Assembly: GCA_937897495.1 (NCBI GenBank)
Contig: CALCBL010000572.1
Coordinates: forward strand, 1-14,243
Reading direction: 5' to 3'
Length of the DNA stretch: 14,243 bases
DNA from: an uncultured Burkholderiales bacterium
GTDB lineage: Bacteria > Pseudomonadota > Gammaproteobacteria > Burkholderiales > Burkholderiaceae_C
Positions 7,107 to 13,936 of the stretch are shown here, one piece after another. Position 1 is the first letter of the stretch. Each line of letters begins with the position of its first letter. The notes beneath the pieces were generated by a model. The model did no database searches and was not told where the DNA came from. It saw only the letters and a program-made list of their open reading frames with translations. Made by a program: the position numbers and the translations under genes.

Positions 7107-8090
7107 ATGAAGATTTTGCTGTCAGAGTTGGCTTTGCGTGGCTTGTCAAAGGACATCGCCAGAGTCATGGGCTCTCGGCCTTTTGAATGTGTCAGCTTTG
7201 AGGATGCCGTTGCATCGGGTCGGCGAGATTTTGATGTGGCCTTTGTGTCACGCGATGTCACGGGCTTGTCTACCAAGCACGAGCTTGCGCCTAGCCTAAA
7301 GGCTTGCTACAAAGTTTTAGAAGAGTCTCCCAATTTACGCTGGGTTCACATTCACTCTGCAGGCGCGGATCGCGATGTTTACGTGCGCTTAAGAGCAAAG
7401 GGCGTTCAGGTCGCCACATCGTCCGGCGCAAATGCCGAAGTGGTAGCCCAAACGGCACTGGCTGGCTTACTGGCGTTGTCCCGAAAATTTCCGGAACTGG
7501 TTCATGCCATGCATGCGAAAAAGTGGGCGCCTTTGCTCGGCTCTCAATTGCCTCCCGATTTAAGCGGACAAACAGCTTTGCTGGTGGGTTGGGGTCCTAT
7601 TGCGCAAAGAGTTGCACAGTTTTTGTCCATGCTTGGGCTTCGGTTGAAAGTGGTTCGTCAAAAAGCTCAAACTGGCACTCTTGCGAAATTTGGCATTGAT
7701 TCTTCGCAGCCAGAAATGCTGACCTTTGAAACCATAGACAGCGCGTTGCCATCAACCGACTGGATCATCTTAATGTGCCCCTTGACCGAGACAACCAGGG
7801 GCTTGATCAACGCTCGAAGATTGAATTTGCTGCCGCCAGGGGCTGGCTTGGTGAATGTGTCCCGAGGTGAGGTTGTGGTTGAGAGGGACTTGATTGAAGC
7901 ACTCCAAAATGGCAGATTAGGAAGCGCTTACCTTGATGTTTTCGAGCACGAGCCCCTGCCCCAAACATCACCCCTGTGGAATTTGCCGAACGTGATTCTG
8001 ACACCCCATTCAGCAGGATTTTCTGCAGGGAACGAATTGAGGGTGAGCCACATGTTCTTGGATAATCTTGCATCTTGGGCTTTTGACTAA
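7107..8090 (+). CDS. D-2-hydroxyacid dehydrogenase
   Basis: 327 residues from ATG 7107 (MKILLSELAL), a normal length. An upstream in-frame GTG at 7014 would overlap the previous gene. The family reduces 2-keto acids or oxidises D-2-hydroxyacids with NAD(P). The Rossmann nucleotide-binding motif is LLVGWGPIA (about 158-166), followed after the second strand by VVRQK. The absence of an acidic residue there and the Arg allow NADP use (inference). The catalytic triad is present: Arg253 (NVSRGEV), Glu282 (DVFEHEPLP) and His301 (LTPHSAG). The closest general resemblance is to the GhrA-like glyoxylate/hydroxypyruvate reductase group, but the substrate cannot be read from the sequence. It follows the adducin-like gene by 38 bp on the same strand. 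The stop codon region overlaps the promoter-like -35 element of the tRNA gene. Confidence 0.9.
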   Translation: MKILLSELALRGLSKDIARVMGSRPFECVSFEDAVASGRRDFDVAFVSRDVTGLSTKHELAPSLKACYKVLEESPNLRWVHIHSAGADRDVYVRLRAKGVQVATSSGANAEVVAQTALAGLLALSRKFPELVHAMHAKKWAPLLGSQLPPDLSGQTALLVGWGPIAQRVAQFLSMLGLRLKVVRQKAQTGTLAKFGIDSSQPEMLTFETIDSALPSTDWIILMCPLTETTRGLINARRLNLLPPGAGLVNVSRGEVVVERDLIEALQNGRLGSAYLDVFEHEPLPQTSPLWNLPNVILTPHSAGFSAGNELRVSHMFLDNLASWAFD

Positions 8091-8109
8091 AAAAATACCA
8101 TGCTACAAT
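8083..8109 (+). promoter_or_regulatory. Candidate promoter of tRNA-Arg
   Basis: TTGACT (8083-8088) and TACAAT (8104-8109) resemble sigma-70 -35 and -10 boxes, with a rather short 15-bp spacer. Transcription would start near 8116, a few bases before the mature tRNA. The -35 box lies in the last codons of the dehydrogenase gene. Confidence 0.5.
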
Positions 8110-8119
8110 TCGAGGCTTA

Positions 8120-8196
8120 GCGGCTGTAGCTCAGCTGGATAGAGTACTTGGCTACGAACCAAGGGGTCGTGGGTTCGATTCCTGCCAGCCGCACCA
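8120..8196 (+). tRNA. tRNA-Arg(ACG)
   Basis: A 77-base tRNA with encoded CCA. Acceptor stem GCGGCTG (8120-8126) pairs with CAGCCGC (8186-8192). The anticodon stem CTTGG/CCAAG (8147-8151, 8159-8163) encloses loop CTACGAA with anticodon ACG at 8154-8156. The T-loop is TTCGATT (8174-8180), with two G-T pairs in its stem (8170/8184 and 8171/8183). The first anticodon base A is normally deaminated to inosine by TadA, so this tRNA reads CGU, CGC and CGA. It is a single gene with its own terminator. Confidence 0.97.
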
Positions 8197-8214
8197 GAAT
8201 TTCGGTTCTAGAAC

Positions 8215-8249
8215 AACAGCTTAGAGGCGTATGCCTCTAGGCTGTTTTT
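8215..8249 (+). terminator. Intrinsic terminator of tRNA-Arg
   Basis: A 14-bp stem (8215-8228 with 8233-8246, one G-T pair at 8221/8240) with loop GTAT and a T-run at 8245-8249. It lies 18 bases after the tRNA CCA and 11 bases before the end of the convergent toxin gene. Confidence 0.85.
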
Positions 8250-8260
8250 CTTTGTGGCAT

Positions 8261-8581
8261 TCAATGATAGTCGTCTTCATTTTGATGCCTCACAGCAGCA
8301 ATGGTGACCATGTTCTCATTCTCAATTTCAAACAAGGCCACGTAGCCAGAATGTCCAAATGAAATAATCAGTTCCCTTAAAAAAGGGTTTTGAGCAGATT
8401 TGCGGCAAGTGAAGGGGGCTAACTTCAAGGTCTCGAATCCCTTTTCAATGGCATCCAACGCGGCTTGGGCCATTTGTAAATCGCTGCTTTTATTTCTATC
8501 AAGCTCTCTTTGGACGATGAAATCAAAGAGTTGTTCTAAATCTTCTTCTGCCTCACGAGTAAGGCGCAATTGAAATGGCAT
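8261..8581 (-). CDS. ParE/RelE-family toxin
   Basis: 106 residues, the usual size for a type II toxin of the RelE/ParE superfamily. The N-terminal helix pattern (LTREAEEDLEQLFDFI), the central APFTCRK segment and the C-terminal strand ending AAVRHQNEDDYH fit ParE-like toxins, which act on DNA gyrase, more than ribosome-dependent RelE. Which of the two targets applies cannot be decided from the sequence. It follows the antitoxin gene by 14 bp on the same strand, the usual antitoxin-first order, so both are made from one transcript. The reading frame is intact, so the module could be active. Confidence 0.85.
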   Translation of the reverse strand: MPFQLRLTREAEEDLEQLFDFIVQRELDRNKSSDLQMAQAALDAIEKGFETLKLAPFTCRKSAQNPFLRELIISFGHSGYVALFEIENENMVTIAAVRHQNEDDYH

Positions 8582-8595
8582 TGCTGATGCTCAGG

Positions 8596-8871
8596 CTAGC
8601 GAGATGCCTGAATCTTGCGCACTGAATCGAGTTGTTTGCTTAATTTGCGCAACATATTGTCGGAATCGATCCAGTCTTGGCTGGTGCGCGCATTGTGCAA
8701 AGAGGCCAAGCCTCGTGCCATAAATTCCGCTTGATTGCGGCGCTTGTTTAAGCTTTCGCGGACCGCATTTTCGACAAATTCTGACAAGGTTTCTGACTCT
8801 TTCAAAACAGACTCTAATTCCGTCCTGAGTTGGGGCTCAACGCGAATCGAGGGAAGGGTGGCGGTCTTCAT
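8596..8871 (-). CDS. Ribbon-helix-helix antitoxin (ParD/CopG-like)
   Basis: 91 residues from ATG 8871 (MKTATLPSIRVEPQL). The open frame reaches back to 8910, but the family begins at this shorter start. Residues about 6-45 form a ribbon-helix-helix DNA-binding unit: a short strand (LPSIRVEP), a helix (LRTELESVLKES), and a second helix after a Thr-Leu-Ser turn (LSEFVENAVRESLNKRR). The C-terminal half is polar, as expected for the toxin-binding tail. Antitoxins of this kind bind the toxin and repress their own promoter. A 14-bp palindrome lies 11 bases upstream of the start and may be the operator. Confidence 0.82.
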   Translation of the reverse strand: MKTATLPSIRVEPQLRTELESVLKESETLSEFVENAVRESLNKRRNQAEFMARGLASLHNARTSQDWIDSDNMLRKLSKQLDSVRKIQASR

Positions 8872-8882
8872 GACCAAAATGT

Positions 8883-8896
8883 ATCGCTTTTGCGAT
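8883..8896. promoter_or_regulatory. Candidate antitoxin operator palindrome
   Basis: ATCGCTTTTGCGAT is an inverted repeat with 5-bp arms and a 4-base centre, 11 bases upstream of the antitoxin ATG. Its position fits autoregulation by a ribbon-helix-helix dimer. A single short palindrome can occur by chance. Confidence 0.4.
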
Positions 8897-9000
8897 GCGT
8901 CGTCCAGCATAATCTCAATAAATAGATTGGCCAGTTACAAGAGCTTGCCAAAACTGTTAAATCGGCTTTAAAGGCAGGACATTCTTGAGCAGAACACAAC

Positions 9001-9570
9001 ATGAGCAAAGCTTTCACACGCGAAACAGACAACGACGCCGATGACGACGGGGAAGACCCCAGTCTGCCGCCGTTGCCGGCTGGCACCCGCAACTACATGA
9101 CCCCTCAGGGGTATGCTAATTTGCGCGCCGAGCTCTTTACGCTCATGGACGACGAGCGTCCCAAGGTGGTGGAAATTGTGCATTGGGCTGCCAGCAATGG
9201 CGATCGCTCTGAAAATGGTGATTACATTTACGGCAAAAAGCGTTTGCGTGAAATTGATCGGCGCCTTCGCTTTCTGACCAAACGCTTAGAAATTGCCGAA
9301 GTCACAGACCCCAGCGCACACCACGGCAAAAACCAAGTTTTCTTTGGGGCCACAGTCACCTATGTGGAAGAAAATGGGGTTGAGCGCACTGTCACCATTC
9401 GAGGCATTGACGAGGCCGACAGCTTGAAGGGTGAGGTCAGTTGGGTGTCACCTATTGCGCGCACCTTGTTGAAGTCAAGCACTGGCGATGTGCTCAAGTT
9501 GGTTACGCCTCAAGGCTGGCGCGAAATCGAAGTACTCAATGTGACTTATCCAAAGCCAGGTGAGCACTGA
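9001..9570 (+). CDS. greB: Transcript cleavage factor GreB
   Basis: 189 residues. GreB enters the secondary channel of RNA polymerase and stimulates cleavage of backtracked RNA. The N-terminal coiled coil (about 33-105) carries the acidic tip NGDRSENGDYIYGKKR (about 66-81), with Asp68 and Glu71 as the catalytic pair. The C-terminal FKBP-like domain covers about 110-185. The YIYGKKRLREIDRRLRFL stretch is GreB-like rather than GreA-like. Compared with E. coli GreB (158 residues) there is an acidic N-terminal extension of about 30 residues, rich in Asp and Glu at 9-19. GAGCAG upstream gives modest support for ATG 9001, while Met33 would be the E. coli-like start. The gene diverges from the antitoxin and converges with spoT. 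Confidence 0.95.
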   Translation: MSKAFTRETDNDADDDGEDPSLPPLPAGTRNYMTPQGYANLRAELFTLMDDERPKVVEIVHWAASNGDRSENGDYIYGKKRLREIDRRLRFLTKRLEIAEVTDPSAHHGKNQVFFGATVTYVEENGVERTVTIRGIDEADSLKGEVSWVSPIARTLLKSSTGDVLKLVTPQGWREIEVLNVTYPKPGEH

Positions 9571-9588
9571 CATTGAAACTGACACACA

Positions 9589-9616
9589 GGCTGAAGCAGC
9601 GCTTTATTCTTCAGCC
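9589..9616. other. Hairpin between convergent greB and spoT
   Basis: GGCTGAAG (9589-9596) and CTTCAGCC (9609-9616) form a perfect 8-bp stem with a 12-base loop that contains the spoT stop codon (9604-9606). Neither side has a T-run, so it is not a standard intrinsic terminator. It could protect transcript ends or slow polymerase between the two genes. Confidence 0.35.
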
Positions 9617-11925
9617 GTACTTTGTCCCCGCACACGGTGAGTCATGCGCTCTGCATTCAATACCGCAGGTGTGCGCTTTAAGTTTTTAAGAACCGTTTCA
9701 AGATGGCTCACATCGCGCACAGAAATGATGAATGTATTTTCAGCCGCATCTTGTTCACTCGATTGGCCCATTTCAACATGAACGATGTCAACTTCTGAGT
9801 CAGCCAGCGTGCCAGCCACTCTGGCCAATACACCCTTGGTGTTGACCACGGTGACGCGGATGCTGGTTTCAAAGCTGCGCATCATTTCATCGGACCATTC
9901 CACCCCAATGAAGCGTTCGCTGTCTTTTTGCTGGAGTTTCAGGCCGACGCTGCAATGGGCTGTGTGAACGGCCAAGCCTTCACCGCGGCCCAAGTAGCCA
10001 ATGATTTTGTCGCCTGGCAGTGGGCGACAGCAAGCTGCGTAGACAACCGAAGCGTTTTCGGTGCCATCCAACAAGATAGCGCCTTGGGAGATGGTGTCGT
10101 TGGCCATAAAGCGCTCGCGCGTCATGAGCAATGGATCGGGTTTCTCGCCCATCTCTGATAACAAAGCCGCCATGCGTTTGGCCACAATGCTGGCGATGCG
10201 TTTGCCAAGTCCAAGATCGACTAACAAATCGCTGCGATTTCGGTTGCCGGTGAAGCGCAACACTTTGTCCCAGATGCCGTGATAGCGGGAGGGATCGTCT
10301 GGCAATTTTTCTATGCCTTCAGAGCGCAATGCTTGAGTGAGAAGTTTCAAGCCCAAGTCCATCGACTCACTGTGCGCCATGGTTTTCAGGTGATGCCTGA
10401 TTCTGGAGCGCGCACGCCCCGTTCGGACAAAACCAAGCCATGATGGGTTGGGCGCTGAAACGGGTGCCGTCATGACCTCGACCACATCGCCATTTTTTAA
10501 CTCTGTGCGCAAAGGAACTTGTTGGTTGTTGATTTTGGCCGCCACCAAATGATCGCCAAGATTGCTGTGAATCATGTAGGCGAAATCGACCACGGTTGCA
10601 CCGCGTGGGAGTGACATGATTTGGCTCTTTGGCGTGAAAACATAGACGGCATCGGGAAACAAATCAACTTTGACATGGTCCCAAAACTCAGAAGCGTCGC
10701 GAGTTTCTTTTTGGATGTCTAACAGTGATTGCAGCCATTGAGTCCCCAAGCGTTCGGCTTCCATGCTGCCTGTTGACTTGTCCTTGTACAACCAGTGCGC
10801 CGCAACACCAGATTCGGCCACCATGTTCATGGCTTCGGTGCGCATCTGAAATTCAACATTGACGCCAGAGGGCCCCACCAAAGTGGTGTGCAAAGATTGA
10901 TAACCGTTGACTTTGCCAATGGCAATGTGGTCCTTGAATTTGCCAGGTACAGGCTTGTACATCTGATGCAAAATGCCCAACGCGGTGTAGCAATCAATGA
11001 CCGAGGGCACAATGAGTCTGAAGCCATAAATGTCGGTCACTTGCGCAAAGCTCAGGTGCTTGCCATCCATTTTTTTGTAGATGGAAAAGAGCGTTTTTTC
11101 GCGGCCAGAAATTTGCACATCAATTTTGGCCTTTGAGAACGTAGACTCAAGTTCGGCTTGAACTTTTTGAATCAAATCACGTCTGCGATTTCGAGCTTTG
11201 GCAACGGCCTTTGCCAGAATGGCATAGCGCCAAGGCTTCAAGTGGCGAAAAGACAAATCTTGCAATTCGCGGTAGGTTTGATTCAAGCCTAAGCGGTGTG
11301 CAATGGGCGCATAAATTTCTAGGGTCTCTGAAGAAATGCGAGCCCATTTTTCGCGCGGCATATCGGCCATGGTGCGCATGTTGTGCGTGCGATCGGCCAA
11401 CTTGATCAAGATCACTCGCACGTCTCGGGCCATGGCCAGAAGCATTTTACGGAATGATTCAGCCTGATTTTCTTCTCGGGTGTTGAACTCCAATTTGTCC
11501 AACTTGGTTAAGCCATCCACCAATTCAGCCACTGAAGATCCGAACTTTTCAATCAAGTCAGACTTGGTGACACTGCAATCCTCCATGACGTCGTGCATGA
11601 GCGCCGCCATCAAAGCTTGCGCATCAAGCTTCCACTCAGTGCACTGTGTGGCCACTGAAATAGGGTGTGTGATGTAGGGCTGACCATCTTTGCGAAGCTG
11701 GCCCAAATGCGCTTCATCTGCAAATCGATAGGCTTTGCGCACCAGGTCGATGTCTGATGCCGAGAGATAGCTGAGTTTGGCGACCAAGGCGGCAAAACTG
11801 GCCGCAGCGGCATTGGCAGCACTGGCACTTGGCATGCCAACCAAGATGTTGTGTGCGTTATCTCGTTTTCCGAGCATGGATGTACCAGCGGAATTGTGAA
11901 AAACTGATGTAAAAGCTGCGCGCAT
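9604..11925 (-). CDS. spoT: Bifunctional (p)ppGpp synthetase/hydrolase (SpoT/Rel)
   Basis: Long RelA/SpoT homologue, up to 773 residues. Domains in order: HD hydrolase (about 55-200) with THP His87, HDVMED His111-Asp112 and ADRTHN Asp178; synthetase (about 240-385) with DIYGFRL, NGYQSLHT and VEFQMRT; TGS (about 425-490); the conserved Cys pair in AACCRPLPGD (about 630-639); and a C-terminal ACT domain (about 687-765). The intact hydrolase site and a basic KFKD at 329-332 (RFKD in E. coli SpoT, acidic in RelA) indicate that it can both make and break (p)ppGpp. The start is uncertain: ATG 11925, 11877 and 11835 (MPSASAANAA) are all in frame and none has a good ribosome site. The last best matches the family's N-terminus. 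A strong terminator lies just upstream. Confidence 0.96.
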   Translation of the reverse strand: MRAAFTSVFHNSAGTSMLGKRDNAHNILVGMPSASAANAAAASFAALVAKLSYLSASDIDLVRKAYRFADEAHLGQLRKDGQPYITHPISVATQCTEWKLDAQALMAALMHDVMEDCSVTKSDLIEKFGSSVAELVDGLTKLDKLEFNTREENQAESFRKMLLAMARDVRVILIKLADRTHNMRTMADMPREKWARISSETLEIYAPIAHRLGLNQTYRELQDLSFRHLKPWRYAILAKAVAKARNRRRDLIQKVQAELESTFSKAKIDVQISGREKTLFSIYKKMDGKHLSFAQVTDIYGFRLIVPSVIDCYTALGILHQMYKPVPGKFKDHIAIGKVNGYQSLHTTLVGPSGVNVEFQMRTEAMNMVAESGVAAHWLYKDKSTGSMEAERLGTQWLQSLLDIQKETRDASEFWDHVKVDLFPDAVYVFTPKSQIMSLPRGATVVDFAYMIHSNLGDHLVAAKINNQQVPLRTELKNGDVVEVMTAPVSAPNPSWLGFVRTGRARSRIRHHLKTMAHSESMDLGLKLLTQALRSEGIEKLPDDPSRYHGIWDKVLRFTGNRNRSDLLVDLGLGKRIASIVAKRMAALLSEMGEKPDPLLMTRERFMANDTISQGAILLDGTENASVVYAACCRPLPGDKIIGYLGRGEGLAVHTAHCSVGLKLQQKDSERFIGVEWSDEMMRSFETSIRVTVVNTKGVLARVAGTLADSEVDIVHVEMGQSSEQDAAENTFIISVRDVSHLETVLKNLKRTPAVLNAERMTHRVRGQSTAEE

Positions 11926-11948
11926 GCCTTAAATGTAACGCGACTGTG

Positions 11949-11983
11949 AAAAAGCCCCAGGTTTTGAAACTTTGGGGCTTTTT
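11949..11983. terminator. Terminator-like hairpin between rpoZ and spoT
   Basis: AAAAAGCCCCA (11949-11959) and TGGGGCTTTTT (11973-11983) form a perfect 11-bp stem flanked by A and T runs, able to terminate in either direction. On the minus strand it follows rpoZ and ends only 23 bases before the longest possible spoT start. It should therefore limit read-through from rpoZ into spoT. Confidence 0.75.
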
Positions 11984-11985
11984 GG

Positions 11986-12008
11986 GGCTAGGCCTTGAAG
12001 GCCTGGCT
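11986..12008. repeat. Second inverted repeat after rpoZ
   Basis: AGGCCTT-G-AAGGCCT (11990-12004) is a near-perfect 15-base palindrome that extends with G-C and G-T pairs to 11986-12008. On the minus strand it lies between the rpoZ stop and the terminator-like hairpin. It has no T-run, so it may stabilise the rpoZ mRNA 3' end. Confidence 0.5.
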
Positions 12009-12019
12009 GAATGTAGAAA

Positions 12020-12220
12020 TTAGTTTACTTTTTTCAGCATTTCCAAACCAACTTTGCCAGCAGCAATTTCACGCAGGGCTGTGACGCCTGGCTTGTTTTT
12101 GCTTTCGACTCGGGGTGTGTGGCCCTGGCTTAGCATGCGTGCACGGTAAGTGGCAGCCAATACCAATTGGAAACGGTTAGGGATCTGTTCGAGGCAATCT
12201 TCAACGGTAATGCGGGCCAT
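12020..12220 (-). CDS. rpoZ: RNA polymerase omega subunit
   Basis: 66 residues, a typical short betaproteobacterial omega. The N-terminus [23 protein letters not shown] is the family signature, followed by the RARML helix and the [13 protein letters not shown] stretch. Omega helps fold and hold the beta-prime subunit and forms part of a (p)ppGpp-binding site on RNA polymerase. This fits its place next to spoT, as in E. coli. ATG 12220 has GGAG six bases upstream. The gene lies 20 bp after gmk and is followed by two hairpins. Confidence 0.97.
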   Translation of the reverse strand: MARITVEDCLEQIPNRFQLVLAATYRARMLSQGHTPRVESKNKPGVTALREIAAGKVGLEMLKKVN

Positions 12221-12240
12221 GACGGTCTCCGGTAAAAAAA

Positions 12241-12861
12241 TCAGGTGATATGGAGGGATTCGAAAGTTTCGGCACGGGCTCGGTGCTGGGCTAGATATTT
12301 CAGTCGCTGAGCGTGCACGATGGCCTTAAGGTCAAACAAGGCGCGATCGAAAACTTCGTTGATTATAACGAAGTCGAACTCTTTGACCTGGGCCAGCTCA
12401 ATGGCGGCATTTTGCAGGCGCAATTCGATGGTTTCCGTGCTGTCCTCGCCTCGGCGCTCCAATCGGCTGCGCAATTCTTCCCAACTGGGGGGGAGGATGA
12501 AGATCAGGATGGCGTTGGCATACATCTTTTGGATTTGAATGGCGCCTTGGTAATCAATTTCTAAAATGACGTCAGAGCCTTGCGCCATGCGCTCTTCCAG
12601 CATCTTTTTGGAGGTGCCGTAACGGTGGCCGTGCACATTGGCCCATTCCACAAAGGCATCTCCGGCCACCATGGCATCAAACTCTTGTTCAGACACAAAG
12701 AAGTACTCACGGCCGTGCTTTTCTTGGCCACGCGGGGCGCGGGTGGTGTGAGACACCGAAGGCAGCACGCGGGCGTCTAGCTCCATCAGGGCCTTCACCA
12801 GGCTGGACTTGCCCGCTCCACTGGGAGCGGCTACAACGTAGAGGTTTCCAGGATATTCCAT
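12241..12861 (-). CDS. gmk: Guanylate kinase
   Basis: 206 residues, normal for the enzyme that phosphorylates GMP to GDP using ATP in the cytoplasm. The P-loop APSGAGKSS (12-20) is intact. The GMP-binding region includes SHTTRAPR (37-44), GREYFFV (50-56), VEW (71-73) and HRYGTSK (79-85), and the EIDYQGA strand is at 101-107. A lid region with ERRGED follows at about 135-140. The gene lies 50 bp after yicC and 20 bp before rpoZ on the same strand, which suggests one transcript. Linkage to spoT is functional as well as positional, since Gmk supplies the GDP/GTP pool and is a known target of (p)ppGpp in some bacteria. No clear ribosome site precedes ATG 12861. Confidence 0.97.
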   Translation of the reverse strand: MEYPGNLYVVAAPSGAGKSSLVKALMELDARVLPSVSHTTRAPRGQEKHGREYFFVSEQEFDAMVAGDAFVEWANVHGHRYGTSKKMLEERMAQGSDVILEIDYQGAIQIQKMYANAILIFILPPSWEELRSRLERRGEDSTETIELRLQNAAIELAQVKEFDFVIINEVFDRALFDLKAIVHAQRLKYLAQHRARAETFESLHIT

Positions 12862-12911
12862 GGCAAGGAGTGTAATGGGGTATGAGGCTTGTGGTGCTGC
12901 AGTGTGGCGAC

Positions 12912-13829
12912 TTATTCGATGTTTTGCACTTGCTCACGCATTTGCTCAATGAGCACCTTCATGTCAACCGATATGTTGGTCAGTTCCAGGGCGGCCGATT
13001 TAGACCCCAAGGTATTGGCTTCTCGGTGGAGTTCTTGAATGAGAAAGTCCAAGCGCTTGCCAATGTCGCCACCCTTTTTAATCAAACGACTGAGTTCATC
13101 CAAATGGGAGGCCAATCGGGTGAGTTCTTCGGCCACATCGATGCGAATGGCAAAAGCAGTGGCTTCTGTCAGGGCGCGGTCTTTGGCGACATCGGACGAC
13201 ACGGTGCCGCCAGACAAGGCCATGGCTTCGTTCCAACGGTCAATGAAGCGCTGGCGCTGCTGTTCAACCAACAGGGGCAACAAGGGCGCCGCTTGTTCTG
13301 CCAAAGTACGCAGTTGGCCTATGCGATCTTGCAACATGTCAGCCAGACGTGCACCTTCCCTGGCTCGGGCGTCTTTGAGTGCTTTAACCGCTTGTGTGGC
13401 CAAGGGCATGAGGTCGGCCTCGTTCAGGCCTGTGCCTGATTTTTCGTGAGAGGCAAGTTTGATGACATCTGAAACACTTAAATCACGTGCACCGGGTAGC
13501 CAACTCTGGATTTTGTTTTGCAAACTCAGGAGTTTTTGGAGCGTGCCAATGGCAGGATCGGTCAGCTCGGTATCTTGGTTGCTGTGATAAACAGCACGAA
13601 CCTCGACTTTGCCTCGCTTGATGTGCTGAACGATGTGTTCACGAAGTGCAGGCTCGGTGTGACGCAGTTCGTCGGGCAGGCGAAAACTCAGGTCCAAAAA
13701 GCGGCTGTTGACCGATCTGATTTCCAAACCAAAACGGACCGTTGGGGAAGCTGAGGAATCTGTGTTTCCCTCTGCGGCAGGCGTGCTGGATTGCACGCTG
13801 GCATACCCGGTCATACTGTAAACTGGCAT
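12912..13829 (-). CDS. yicC: YicC family endoribonuclease
   Basis: 305 residues. It starts with the family hallmark MxxYSMTGYA-type sequence, followed by the N-terminal YicC domain ([18 protein letters not shown], about 35-52) and the C-terminal DUF1732 domain. The latter ends in the highly conserved stretch [20 protein letters not shown] and then [18 protein letters not shown]. coli YicC has been described as an endoribonuclease involved in RNA turnover. Here it diverges from rph, the gene for another RNA-processing enzyme, as in many proteobacteria, and it is followed by gmk 50 bp later. A polar insertion of about 20 residues (about 12-31, Ser/Thr/Ala-rich) between the first strand and the main domain looks lineage specific. 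The ribosome site is a weak AG-rich stretch. Confidence 0.93.
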   Translation of the reverse strand: MPVYSMTGYASVQSSTPAAEGNTDSSASPTVRFGLEIRSVNSRFLDLSFRLPDELRHTEPALREHIVQHIKRGKVEVRAVYHSNQDTELTDPAIGTLQKLLSLQNKIQSWLPGARDLSVSDVIKLASHEKSGTGLNEADLMPLATQAVKALKDARAREGARLADMLQDRIGQLRTLAEQAAPLLPLLVEQQRQRFIDRWNEAMALSGGTVSSDVAKDRALTEATAFAIRIDVAEELTRLASHLDELSRLIKKGGDIGKRLDFLIQELHREANTLGSKSAALELTNISVDMKVLIEQMREQVQNIE

Positions 13830-13907
13830 GGATTCTTTCTTGGATACAGCAGCAAGACACTGCTGATCAGTTGGGGGCTTGGCCGCTCTGCCGGTTGCCT
13901 ATGGCCC

Positions 13908-13916
13908 ATTATCTCA
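13908..13916 (-). promoter_or_regulatory. Candidate extended -10 element for the yicC operon
   Basis: On the minus strand the sequence reads TGAGATAAT, which fits the TGn plus -10 form (GATAAT). Transcription would begin about 70 bases before the yicC start. No convincing -35 box was found. This is the only clear -10-like element in the 107-bp yicC/rph gap. Confidence 0.3.
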
Positions 13917-13936
13917 AACTTAAACAACGCTTCACC

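Noticed and set aside
8120..8910. tRNA-Arg 3' end as an integration site with the toxin-antitoxin pair as island cargo
   Set aside because: No second copy of the tRNA end and no integrase were found in the window, so there is no att pair to report.
8945..8973. TTGCCA-17-TTAAAG as a greB promoter
   Set aside because: The -10 matches only three of six consensus bases. An alternative (GTTACA-17-TTAAAT, 8934-8962) is equally unconvincing, so no promoter was called.
12882..13439. 185-codon frame opposite yicC
   Set aside because: It is a shadow of the conserved yicC coding sequence, with no ribosome site or domain of its own.
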